From an uncultured Blautia sp. (lineage in GTDB: Bacteria > Bacillota_A > Clostridia > Lachnospirales > Lachnospiraceae): a DNA stretch of 13,347 nucleotides. Location of the stretch: assembly GCA_905209435.1 (NCBI GenBank), contig CAJLTE010000082.1, positions 1 through 13,347 of the forward strand, given 5' to 3'. A program made the position numbers and the translations under genes. The notes under the pieces are model-generated. The model was given only the letters and a program-made list of their open reading frames with translations. It was not told where the DNA came from and ran no database searches. Positions 6,536-13,347 of this stretch are shown piece by piece; within the stretch, counting starts at the first letter, position 1, and the number at the start of each line of letters is the position of its first letter.

Positions 6536-7249
6536 ATGAACACTATATATGAAACTCAAATTTTAATCGTAGATGACAACCAAGACCTTCTCCATCTGCT
6601 CTGTGAACAGCTATCCGGCGCAGGCTACCAGCATATCCAAACTGCCACAAATTGTGCAACCGCAAAAGCTGCTTTCCTGAATGAACAGCCTCAGCTGATG
6701 ATCCTGGATATCAACCTGCCGGACGGCGATGGCTTTTCCTTATTTCGAACTTTGCGGGCTAAAGCTGATACTCCGGCATTATTTCTTTCCGCCCGTGATG
6801 CAGACGCAGACCGTTTATTCGGACTTGGTCTGGGTGCAGACGATTACCTTACCAAACCATTTCTGATACAGGAGCTCCTCCTTCGTGTCCAGCATATTCT
6901 TCAGCGTTCTTACCGCACAGAACTCTCTTCCGCCCAAATGATAACGCTGAAACTTGGCGACCGAAGTGTAAATCTCAATGATGCTCTTGTTTTTTTACCG
7001 GACGGAAGCCGCACTGCGTTGACCGCCACGGAGCTTTCTCTGCTGCGTAAACTGACAGAAAACCGCGGCCATATTGTAACTTACGACGCGCTTTGCTCCG
7101 CTGTCTGGGGCGCCGATTATTATGGCTATGAAAACAGCCTTGGCGTACATATCCGACACCTGCGCCAGAAGCTGGAAGAAAACCCCAGCCAGCCTCATTA
7201 TCTCATCACAGTACGTGGCATTGGCTACAAACTGGCAAAGGAGGTCTGA
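6536..7249 (+). CDS. OmpR-family response regulator, likely sensor output for antimicrobial peptides (CprR/LanR-like)
   Basis: This 237-residue regulator has a receiver domain at residues 7-120 with acidic pair D13-D14, phosphoacceptor D58 (MILDINLPDGDG), S85 and K107 in LTKPF. A winged-helix Trans_reg_C domain spans about 145-235, with LTATELSLLRKL and the usual end VRGIGYKL. I chose the ATG at 6536, with GAGGA nine bases upstream; an upstream in-frame start adds 13 unconserved residues. It should bind DNA as a dimer once phosphorylated by the kinase encoded one base downstream, and it likely switches on the divergent transporter operon through the 11-bp repeats at 6265-6308. The role is inferred from the neighbourhood, which matches known peptide-resistance loci. 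Confidence 0.92.
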   Translation: MNTIYETQILIVDDNQDLLHLLCEQLSGAGYQHIQTATNCATAKAAFLNEQPQLMILDINLPDGDGFSLFRTLRAKADTPALFLSARDADADRLFGLGLGADDYLTKPFLIQELLLRVQHILQRSYRTELSSAQMITLKLGDRSVNLNDALVFLPDGSRTALTATELSLLRKLTENRGHIVTYDALCSAVWGADYYGYENSLGVHIRHLRQKLEENPSQPHYLITVRGIGYKLAKEV

Positions 7250-7250
7250 C

Positions 7251-8639
7251 ATGAAAACTTTTATCCGCCTGATCCGGCGCTATGTACTGACTGCTATAGC
7301 TGTTGTTCTACTGTTTTTATTTCTTGGAACCGGGATGATCGTCTGGATCAGCTGGCGGGAAGGTAGCCGTCTGCCACAACAGGAATATACCGCCAGCAAA
7401 ATCGCTGATTCCATGGCGGAAAACAAGAACGGGCTTAGCTTTGGTTCTGCTCATACTCCTCAAGAGTGGATGGATGGTTACTCCTGGGCTATGGTAATTG
7501 ATGATTATGGTTATGTGAAATGGAATTATCTGCTGCCTGACAAATTAAACCACCACTATACTTCCGGTGATATTGCAAGTTTCGCCCGCTGGTACCTGGA
7601 TGATTATCCCGTATTCTGCTGGAAGGAAAGTTATGGACTGTTTGTGATCGGTCTTCCAAAAGGAAGTCTCTGGAAATACAGTCTTTATAATTCTCCGGAA
7701 GTCCTACGCGATATAGCCCATAACGTTCCTATGATGTTTCTGAGCTTGCTGCTTTTGGGACTGATCTTCTGTCTCTGGCTTGGATGGCGCGGGACAAAAC
7801 GCTTGAAAATTGTGGCAACGGGATTAGATTCCCTTGCAGAAGGACAGACAGTACAACTGCCAACGAACGGCTTCACCGGAGAACTGGCTGAAAAATTAAA
7901 CCAGACCAGTGCGCAGCTGCAAAAAAGAAATGAAATGCTTACAAGACGTGATAATACAAGAACACAGTGGATCGCAGGTGTCAGTCACGATATCCGCACA
8001 CCTCTGGCCCTGATCCTTGGATGTGGAGAACAGCTGGAGCATGATGTTGCGCTCCCTGATGCCGCCCGTCAGAAAGCTGCCGATATCCGCACCCAGTGCG
8101 AAAAATTACGCAGCCTGATTGATGATCTGAACCTGACCAGCAAGCTGGAATACGGCGCACAGCCTCTCAGAAAAGAAGCTTTTGCTGCCGGTCCATTATT
8201 CCGTAATCTGATCGCACAGTTTTATGACACCCCTCTGGCTGAAAACTGCGAAATTTCTCTGGTACAGTCCGATGCTGCTGAACACGCACAACTTTCCGCA
8301 GACCGCGCCCTTCTCAGTCGCCTGCTGGAAAATCTTCTGAATAACAGCATCCGGCATAATACTGATCTTATAGAAATTTCTGGTCTTGTGGAAATTTCTG
8401 TTCACACAGAGATAGAAATAGCAGAGAATCTTTTCCGCCTGACAGTAACAGATAACGGAAAAGGCTATCCTCCGGAAGTTCTCGCAACTCTTCATTCTGA
8501 CGAAACACCCGATAATACACCGCACATTCTGGGGCTCCATGTCGTAGAACAGATTGCCACAGCCCACGGTGGAAAGACCCTCTTCTGCCAGAATGTCCCT
8601 GCTGGTGCGAAAGCGGTTGTGTGGCTGCCGGTGGAATAA
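7251..8639 (+). CDS. Sensor histidine kinase of the antimicrobial peptide response
   Basis: This 462-residue membrane kinase has TM1 at about 11-33, an extracellular domain of about 125 residues, TM2 at about 159-179 and a HAMP-like linker at 180-225. The H-box VSHDIRTPLALI has phosphoacceptor H246. The catalytic domain has the N-box ENLLNNSIRHN (360-370), DNGKGYP (401-407) and HILGLHVVEQIATAHGG (425-441). The large extracellular domain suggests direct sensing, unlike Bce-type kinases, whose loop is only a few residues. The ATG follows GGAGG and lies one base after the regulator stop. A longer frame reaching back into the regulator was rejected. An 18-bp tandem duplication (8367-8402) lies just after the N-box, giving LIEISG-LVEISV. 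No terminator is evident before the convergent gene at 8684. Confidence 0.93.
   Translation: MKTFIRLIRRYVLTAIAVVLLFLFLGTGMIVWISWREGSRLPQQEYTASKIADSMAENKNGLSFGSAHTPQEWMDGYSWAMVIDDYGYVKWNYLLPDKLNHHYTSGDIASFARWYLDDYPVFCWKESYGLFVIGLPKGSLWKYSLYNSPEVLRDIAHNVPMMFLSLLLLGLIFCLWLGWRGTKRLKIVATGLDSLAEGQTVQLPTNGFTGELAEKLNQTSAQLQKRNEMLTRRDNTRTQWIAGVSHDIRTPLALILGCGEQLEHDVALPDAARQKAADIRTQCEKLRSLIDDLNLTSKLEYGAQPLRKEAFAAGPLFRNLIAQFYDTPLAENCEISLVQSDAAEHAQLSADRALLSRLLENLLNNSIRHNTDLIEISGLVEISVHTEIEIAENLFRLTVTDNGKGYPPEVLATLHSDETPDNTPHILGLHVVEQIATAHGGKTLFCQNVPAGAKAVVWLPVE
8367..8402 (+). repeat. Tandem 18-bp duplication inside the histidine kinase gene
   Basis: 8367-8384 and 8385-8402 match at 15 of 18 bases, in frame, encoding LIEISG followed by LVEISV. 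It lies between the N-box and the G1 box, where length varies among kinases, so the protein is probably still functional. Confidence 0.7.
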
Positions 8640-8683
8640 CATCCGTTGCCGCCACCAATACCAACATTATTTCTATATATTTT

Positions 8684-10129
8684 TCAATCAAACAGCTCCG
8701 TATAAAACAGCTGCTTAGGACTTTTAGGTTTATCTGGTATACTCATTTTTATTATTCCTTTATCAACTAAAGGCATTATATGCGTTTGAATTGCATAAGT
8801 AACAGAACTTAAACCTAAATAATTACATATTTCTTTTCTTGTTCGCGGCGTTTTACAAAAAAGAATTAATTCCCTATTTTCTACTGATTCAGGAATATTT
8901 TTTTCTTCTCCATATTTATACAGTTTTACAATAAAACAACCTCTTTCATCTAAAAATTCAGGTTGTGGTAAATTGTACTCCTGCATCGTTCTGCGAATTG
9001 TTGGAATTCCAGAATATCGATTTTCTGTAATTTTCATCACCTCTAATTCCGAGGCAATTACTGGATTTCTGGTATCTGGTTGCACTTTTCCCAACTGATC
9101 AATTCGTATTCTTCCATACAATCCACCTGGATTTTTGATTTCAATTCTATCCTCATACATTATTAATTGTATCGGCATGCCCTCTGTATGAATACTATAA
9201 TCACGGTGTACTAAAGCATTTAATATTGCTTCTCTAATTGCTGTAATTGGGTAGTCCGTTCGATCCTCACGTTTTCCTGTCAAAGGATTAATAATGGTCT
9301 TCATTCGCATATTTCTACTTACAAACTTCATTGCTCCCTCAAGCATGTCCGATATATTTCCTTCTATTCTTTGATTATCTAAAAATCTCTCTCCTTGCTC
9401 ACCGATTTCTCCCATCTCTTTTCCTGGAATAACTGTTGCAATAATACATAATTGAGGAAAATAAGCTTGGGGATATGGGCTAAAATTCATTACAGAACTT
9501 AATGTAATCCCATCATTCCGTTTTATACTCATCAACTCATAAATCTCATTGTCTGGTATAACTGCCAAGCGTGCTTTTCCTTTCTTCAATAATCCAATAT
9601 ATTCTGCTAATAGCACCTGATCCAATGAAGCAAATGAAGCCCTCTCAATTACCCTTATATCATCCTGATATTTTTTTCTATAAGCCTCATAACTATATAC
9701 TTCATATTCTGTCATAGGCTCGTCACTGTCTCCTACACGTATAAACGAGCCCTTTACTCTTCCCCTTCCACGATAAAAAACCGGTCTATCTGAAATATCT
9801 GCACCAGGTATTTCAGCAGAAACAAAATATTTTCCATTTTTTTCTGCAACTGTAAGCTGTGGTCTAACAACTGGTTCCATCTGCAAACATTGCTCATTTA
9901 TTTTCTTCTGGATATCTTGCGGATCATATACTCCCACTTCTTTAAAATTTTGCTTTTCATCCACACCAAAAATAATAATTCCTCCATCATCCTGATTGGA
10001 AAAACTAGACAATGAATCATACAAATGTTTGGGGCACCCTTGTTCTGCACTTTTTATCTCTAATGTAGGAGTTTCACACTTAAATTTCTGAATCAATTCT
10101 AATTTTTCAATTAATTCTTCGTTTGTCAT
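8684..10129 (-). CDS. AlbA_2 (Schlafen-type) domain protein with ATPase-like HATPase_c_4 region and C-terminal helix-turn-helix
   Basis: The protein has 481 residues from the ATG at 10127-10129, which has GGAGG eight bases upstream; a longer in-frame start at 10162 lacks such a site. Residues of about 17-135 form the AlbA_2/Schlafen fold, with TLEIKSAEQG and FSNQDDGGIIIFGVDE. About 295-405 match the HATPase_c_4 group often attached to it (AIREAILNALVHRDYS, then IKNPGGLYGR). The last 65 residues look like a winged helix (TRKEICNYLGLSSVTYAIQTHIMPLVDKGII). Such proteins are often annotated as transcriptional regulators or RNA-binding domain proteins; some Schlafen-fold members are nucleases. Role here: a DNA-binding, possibly autoregulatory protein, inferred from the repeats at its promoter. 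It is markedly AT-rich next to the kinase gene. Confidence 0.8.
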   Translation of the reverse strand: MTNEELIEKLELIQKFKCETPTLEIKSAEQGCPKHLYDSLSSFSNQDDGGIIIFGVDEKQNFKEVGVYDPQDIQKKINEQCLQMEPVVRPQLTVAEKNGKYFVSAEIPGADISDRPVFYRGRGRVKGSFIRVGDSDEPMTEYEVYSYEAYRKKYQDDIRVIERASFASLDQVLLAEYIGLLKKGKARLAVIPDNEIYELMSIKRNDGITLSSVMNFSPYPQAYFPQLCIIATVIPGKEMGEIGEQGERFLDNQRIEGNISDMLEGAMKFVSRNMRMKTIINPLTGKREDRTDYPITAIREAILNALVHRDYSIHTEGMPIQLIMYEDRIEIKNPGGLYGRIRIDQLGKVQPDTRNPVIASELEVMKITENRYSGIPTIRRTMQEYNLPQPEFLDERGCFIVKLYKYGEEKNIPESVENRELILFCKTPRTRKEICNYLGLSSVTYAIQTHIMPLVDKGIIKMSIPDKPKSPKQLFYTELFD

Positions 10130-10160
10130 TTTAGTTCCTCCATTTTTTTCATATTCTAAC

Positions 10161-10190
10161 ATTATATTTAAGTTTATTCAAGGAACTCAA
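10161..10190 (-). promoter_or_regulatory. Promoter of the AlbA_2 gene
   Basis: TTGAGT (10185-10190) and a perfect TATAAT (10161-10166) are 18 nt apart on the minus strand. A second TATAAT at 10238-10243 with TCGAAA 17 nt upstream (10261-10266) is a possible alternative that would place the repeat array in the transcribed leader. Confidence 0.5.
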
Positions 10191-10240
10191 ATATTATTCA
10201 AGAAACTAAAATAGGAACTCAAATCATTTAGGTTCCTATT
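10174..10240. repeat. Array of AGGAAC-type repeats over the AlbA_2 promoter
   Basis: AGGAACTCAAAT occurs exactly at 10181-10192 and 10213-10224. A variant AGAAACTAAAAT is at 10201-10212, and an inverted version (AGGAACCTAAAT on the minus strand) at 10226-10237. TTATTCAAG precedes two of the units with a 20-bp period. AATAGGAAC (10210-10218) and GTTCCTATT (10232-10240) form a perfect 9-bp inverted repeat. The array overlaps the -35 and spacer of the promoter, as expected for operator sites. The remaining part of the gap up to 10392 shows no gene. Confidence 0.65.
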
Positions 10241-10392
10241 ATATACTTATCTGCATTTATTTTCGAATTGCATAATATATCCATGCCAAATTTTTCTTAT
10301 CTACTAGGATTTCATAATACTACTTCCCCTGCCTTGCAAAACCAGACTAATGTATTGTATGGTATGCACATAGTTCTTTTCCTGTTCTCATG

Positions 10393-11859
10393 CTATTTAC
10401 TTTCTGAAAAAAGACGCATCGCATTATCAAACTCTCCGCATTGTAAAGTATCTTTTTCAATCTCAACTTTCATTATACTTTTCATCAACCAAGAACACAT
10501 CCTATTAGTTTGTGATCTTTGTTTAATTTTCTCTGTATCGAGTCCCATATCCCTTAAGCTTATGATTCTATACAATTCCTTACACAGACTGGCAACATTC
10601 AATAAATCATCAAATTTCATTGTCACCGGTACTCTATTAGAAGAATGAGTATAAAAATTCCTATCATTCACAATATCATTTATAAGTTTTTCCTTTTCCC
10701 CTACAAATTTAGTTTTAGATATTTCTATAAAACAATTGCAACCTTTATATAAATAATCTTTCACCGCTTTTCTAAATGATATACCTGAATATCCAAGCCC
10801 CTTTTCAACCAATTCTTTTTCGTCTTCATTTTCAAGTTTACTCATTAATTCTTTCTTCTTTTCTTCAAATTCTTTAATTTCTTTTTCCTCATCTGTATAT
10901 GCCTGAGTATACCCTTCAATCAATTGCATTGCAGCTAAAAATTTGTTTATTGTTACAATTTTCACATCTTCATCAAGTAGAATTCTTCCATACGCTTGCT
11001 GTGCATTATATATTTTTCTATAATTAGAGAACCAATACTTCATTGCTTGCTCTAAATTTTGAAAATCTGTTATCTTATATAAACTACTCCTTTTAAAAGA
11101 TATAGAATCCATCGTATCATTTTTCAATACATTTAGCTTTTCTTTCGGAAAATTACAAATTCCTATAACTTCTACCATTTTATTACTTTCAGTACAATTT
11201 AAAGAATTAACAGTAACATTTTCTCCTGCCAATACCGAAAAAAAGTCCACTATTATATATAAATTTCTTTTTATCTCCTCCATATCTATAGCTGAATTAA
11301 ACTTCCATATAATATAATGTGCAAATCCAATGGAAAAAGATTCTTTTCTATATTGATATCTCGGATAAACACAAAATGTTAATTCCCCGTTTTCTAACTG
11401 CACAACTTTATTTTCTATATTAATTGGTATATCAATTTTATGATAAAATAAAATATCCATATAATTTTTATTCATGTCATACGGGCATAAACCAATTAAC
11501 TCATTTCCCTCCGTTATTTCAAAGCGAATCTCTTGAAATTTAGATGTATTTGTATAAGCCCTTTCACCCTTAAACAATATATCTGCCTGCAGTTCAAGTT
11601 TAAAATAATTATCCATTCCTCCTGACGCTGATTTGAAATTCAATCCAACTGCCGTTATCATTTCTCCTTCTTCTAATTCAATTACCAAATATTGGTTTAT
11701 TTCTTCTCTCACCAAATTTACAATATCTCTTGAAACTCTGTAAAGCGTAATCATACCTTGATAAAATTTATTAATACTTATTTCTGCCCTACTATCCATT
11801 TCTACTTTATTTATATAAAGAAGCTTTCCTGAAAAGCCAGTTTTTGATTTTATACTCAT
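10393..11859 (-). CDS. ApeA-like HEPN-domain protein, candidate anti-phage ribonuclease
   Basis: This 488-residue protein resembles ApeA N-terminal-domain/HEPN proteins in layout. A beta-rich N-terminal half (about 1-270) holds FKLELQADILFKGERAY and an ISFEIT-like stretch (FQEIRFEITEGNELIGL), followed by a helical C-terminal HEPN region (about 290-460). The HEPN ribonuclease motif R-x4-H is intact: R400-N-F-Y-T-H405, within NDRNFYTHSSNR. A charged coiled-coil-like stretch rich in Glu and Lys lies at about 330-360. In the family, ApeA is a single-gene defence protein whose HEPN domain is thought to cleave RNA during infection. Family membership is my recognition from sequence, without a profile search. 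The ATG has a GAGGGG site. No clear terminator follows. It is AT-rich and stands alone between 200-260 nt gaps. Confidence 0.72.
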   Translation of the reverse strand: MSIKSKTGFSGKLLYINKVEMDSRAEISINKFYQGMITLYRVSRDIVNLVREEINQYLVIELEEGEMITAVGLNFKSASGGMDNYFKLELQADILFKGERAYTNTSKFQEIRFEITEGNELIGLCPYDMNKNYMDILFYHKIDIPINIENKVVQLENGELTFCVYPRYQYRKESFSIGFAHYIIWKFNSAIDMEEIKRNLYIIVDFFSVLAGENVTVNSLNCTESNKMVEVIGICNFPKEKLNVLKNDTMDSISFKRSSLYKITDFQNLEQAMKYWFSNYRKIYNAQQAYGRILLDEDVKIVTINKFLAAMQLIEGYTQAYTDEEKEIKEFEEKKKELMSKLENEDEKELVEKGLGYSGISFRKAVKDYLYKGCNCFIEISKTKFVGEKEKLINDIVNDRNFYTHSSNRVPVTMKFDDLLNVASLCKELYRIISLRDMGLDTEKIKQRSQTNRMCSWLMKSIMKVEIEKDTLQCGEFDNAMRLFSESK

Positions 11860-12002
11860 ATTACCCCTCTGTTATATAAACTCTCTAGCACCAAATATAT
11901 TTAACAGCATTCTCTCCAAACAATATTAAATATTATAAATATTCTCTTCTTTACCTAGATTTTTAAATATACTTTTTTATTTTAGCATATTTTATAGAAC
12001 AG

Positions 12003-12033
12003 AAAAACCCCGGAAATCTTACGGTTCCGAGGG
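12003..12033 (-). terminator. Rho-independent terminator of the two-helix membrane protein gene
   Basis: On the minus strand CCTCGGAA pairs with TTCCGGGG (8 bp, one G-U) and is followed by T5. The plus-strand version has a C-A mismatch, so it serves the gene ending at 12061. The rest of the 11860-12060 gap is very AT-rich with no supported gene. Confidence 0.75.
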
Positions 12034-12060
12034 TCTTCTTAATAATCATCTTTTTATTCT

Positions 12061-12759
12061 TCATTTTTTACGCCCAACTCTTCTACTGATCAATTTTTTA
12101 TACTCTATCGAACTAACACGTATCCATTCCTGCTGCTCTCTACAATATTGAGAAATTATCATGCAATATGAATCAAATTCTTCTAACAGTTCCTTTCCTG
12201 TTCTATGATATTCAATAATGTAATCCTCTGTATTTTCTATTGCTGCTCTTTCCAAATATCCACAGCCTTTTAAATTCATTAATGTATCAAACAAGTCAAC
12301 TTGAATTGTATATACAACTAAAATTTTTTGAATAGAATTTATTATTTCTTCTCTTATCTCATAATCCTTAGCCAAATCATTATTATAATTTTCCCTTAGT
12401 TTAAAACATGGTGTTATAACATATCGGTAAAGTTCCTGGCATAGTGCCTCATTCACTGCTGGAGCCTTTTTATACTCTGGTATGATAACCTGAAAAATAA
12501 AAAATATTTCTGCAGCAATTAAAGAAATAGCTATATTAAAAAGAAATTCTCCCACATCCCACAACCAATTTACAACATTGAAAGCACTAATTATTGAGCT
12601 GCATTTGAATATTAAATATATCACGCAATATAATATGGCTACTACTCCAACAATAAAAACCTTTCGATACATTTTTCCAAAATATATCAGAATATTTTCC
12701 TGTGGTCTTTTCACCATATAATCATCTCTTCCGCCACCTCTAAACTCTAGCTTTTTCAT
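12061..12759 (-). CDS. Unrecognised protein with two N-terminal membrane helices
   Basis: This 232-residue protein belongs to no family I recognise. It has a basic N-terminus of about 33 residues, two strong hydrophobic spans (about 34-51 and 72-93), then a soluble 140-residue tail that looks mostly helical and carries several Cys (CQELYRY, MNLKGCGYLERA, YCMIISQYCREQQEW) and a very basic end (KKLISRRVGRKK). There is no signal peptidase site and no catalytic motif. The ATG has GGGAGAG upstream, and an extended -10 (TGATATAAT, 12784-12792) lies about 25 nt from the start. It sits in the AT-rich block with the ApeA-like gene. Two-helix anchors with a cytosolic tail are common in defence-associated membrane proteins, but a role here is only a suggestion. 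Confidence 0.7.
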   Translation of the reverse strand: MKKLEFRGGGRDDYMVKRPQENILIYFGKMYRKVFIVGVVAILYCVIYLIFKCSSIISAFNVVNWLWDVGEFLFNIAISLIAAEIFFIFQVIIPEYKKAPAVNEALCQELYRYVITPCFKLRENYNNDLAKDYEIREEIINSIQKILVVYTIQVDLFDTLMNLKGCGYLERAAIENTEDYIIEYHRTGKELLEEFDSYCMIISQYCREQQEWIRVSSIEYKKLISRRVGRKK

Positions 12760-12783
12760 ATTTTCTCTCCCTCAACAATCTTC

Positions 12784-12792
12784 ATTATATCA
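12784..12792 (-). promoter_or_regulatory. Extended -10 of the two-helix membrane protein gene
   Basis: The minus strand reads TGATATAAT, a perfect extended -10, with no good -35. The resulting leader is short, about 20 nt, and includes the GGGAGAG ribosome binding site. Confidence 0.45.
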
Positions 12793-12872
12793 TCTGTCTT
12801 TTCGTAAAAGAAAGCTTTATTTTATGTAAATGATAGGAATCAAAATACCTTGACAAATGCAGGACATGAAAC

Positions 12873-12900
12873 TTGAGATAATGTCATTAAAACGTATAAT
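12873..12900 (+). promoter_or_regulatory. Good plus-strand promoter without an evident gene
   Basis: TTGAGA (12873-12878) and a perfect TATAAT (12895-12900) are 16 nt apart. A perfect TTGACA also lies at 12850-12855, 17 nt before the TTGAGA, but with no matching -10. Transcription would run toward the 3' end of tuf, which is on the other strand. No plus-strand gene with a ribosome binding site follows. Confidence 0.45.
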
Positions 12901-12990
12901 CTGACATAATCCTTAATCACATTTCTGCTTCATAGGTAAATCTACTCTCTCTATTATTGGATTTGCGAAAAATATTTATCCTTCCAACAG

Positions 12991-13019
12991 AAAAACCCGT
13001 AGAACCGAAGTTCTACGGG
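12991..13019 (-). terminator. Rho-independent terminator of tuf, UUCG-capped
   Basis: A perfect 10-bp stem (12996-13005 with 13010-13019) has a TTCG loop closed by C-G when read on the minus strand, followed by T5. This is a classic stable tetraloop terminator, placed 75 nt after the tuf stop. Confidence 0.92.
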
Positions 13020-13093
13020 CATCTTACGCTTGGACACAATGTACCTAACGGTACGCAATATATATTAAATAAGGATGTTATACTAATTAACGA

Positions 13094-13347
13094 TTACTCG
13101 ATGATTGTAGCAACACGTCCTGATCCTACAGTACGTCCACCTTCACGGATAGCGAATGTAAGACCCTGGCTCATAGCGATCGGATGAATCAGCTCGATTG
13201 TCATCTCGATGTTATCTCCAGGCATGCACATCTCTGTTCCCTCTGGAAGGTTGCAAACACCTGTTACGTCTGTTGTTCTGAAATAGAACTGCGGACGATA
13301 GTTGTTGAAGAATGGTGTATGACGGCCACCCTCGTCTTTAGTCAGAA
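13094..13347 (-). CDS. tuf: Elongation factor Tu (partial, C-terminal 83 residues)
   Basis: The minus strand encodes [39 protein letters not shown] and the end [18 protein letters not shown] followed by TAA. This is the end of domain 3 of EF-Tu, the GTPase that brings aminoacyl-tRNA to the ribosome. The N-terminal GTPase domain is outside the window. It is a highly conserved chromosomal housekeeping gene with GC-rich coding compared with the adjacent island. Confidence 0.97.
   Translation of the reverse strand, partial: LTKDEGGRHTPFFNNYRPQFYFRTTDVTGVCNLPEGTEMCMPGDNIEMTIELIHPIAMSQGLTFAIREGGRTVGSGRVATIIE

Noticed and set aside
7122..7250. Upstream extension of the histidine kinase frame into the regulator gene
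   Set aside because: The ATG at 7251 has GGAGG and begins with the expected basic residues and TM1; the extension is the regulator read in another frame.
8196..8691. Minus-strand frames antisense to the histidine kinase
   Set aside because: The plus-strand frame holds all kinase motifs; the antisense frames have none and no start signals.
10174..10240. Possible CRISPR-like array
   Set aside because: Units are only 12 bp, unevenly spaced and partly inverted over a promoter; there are no spacers or cas genes. Operator sites fit better.
10268..10648. Plus-strand frame of 126 codons in the AlbA_2/ApeA gap
   Set aside because: Most of it is antisense to the ApeA-like gene, it has no ribosome binding site, and its composition is that of low-GC noise.
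12957..13187. Plus-strand frame crossing the tuf terminator and tuf end
   Set aside because: It starts at TTG without a ribosome binding site and reads the antisense of EF-Tu.

Overview
The window looks like a chromosomal segment of a low-to-moderate GC Firmicute of class Clostridia, most likely a Lachnospiraceae-type gut anaerobe. This rests on the ferredoxin-fused EtfA, the YczE-type membrane protein, strong GGAGG ribosome binding sites and the lantibiotic-immunity operon; it is inference, because no 16S or species marker is present. The only near-universal marker is the C-terminal part of EF-Tu at the right edge.

Left part (1-3780): a minus-strand etfB-etfA pair (etfA runs off the left edge), whose EtfA carries two [4Fe-4S] motifs as in lactate- or acyl-CoA-linked bifurcating ETFs. 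An extended -10 promoter lies upstream of etfB. Next is a minus-strand YczE/YitT-like membrane protein with its own promoter and a strong terminator. Then comes a decayed endonuclease/exonuclease/phosphatase (EEP) family gene. It appears broken twice: by a +1 change in an A5 run just after its start, and by an internal deletion that also shifts the frame. Two diverged copies of a 35-36 nt repeat bracket it, and a small basic ORF overlaps its original start codon by ATGA.

Middle part (3780-8640): a complete antimicrobial-peptide sensing and immunity module. A minus-strand ABC transporter operon (ATPase, permease E, permease G; LanFEG/CprABC type) is divergent from a plus-strand response regulator and histidine kinase pair. 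The 334 nt shared regulatory region holds four units on an 11-bp lattice, three of them CTTAA, directly upstream of the transporter -10. This is the expected layout for an OmpR-family regulator activating its transporter promoter. No lantibiotic biosynthesis genes are visible, so the module probably gives resistance to foreign peptides.

Right part (8684-12760): a clearly AT-rich block of three minus-strand genes in separate transcription units: an AlbA_2 (Schlafen-type) ATP-binding-like protein with a C-terminal helix-turn-helix, an ApeA-like HEPN ribonuclease candidate with an intact R-x4-H motif, and an unrecognised two-helix membrane protein. The contrast in base composition and the ApeA-like gene suggest an acquired defence island beside tuf. 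The AlbA_2 gene is preceded by an array of AGGAAC repeats over its promoter, suggesting autoregulation.

Right edge (12990-13347): the 3' end of tuf with a UUCG-capped terminator. Between the island and tuf is a good plus-strand promoter with no obvious gene behind it.
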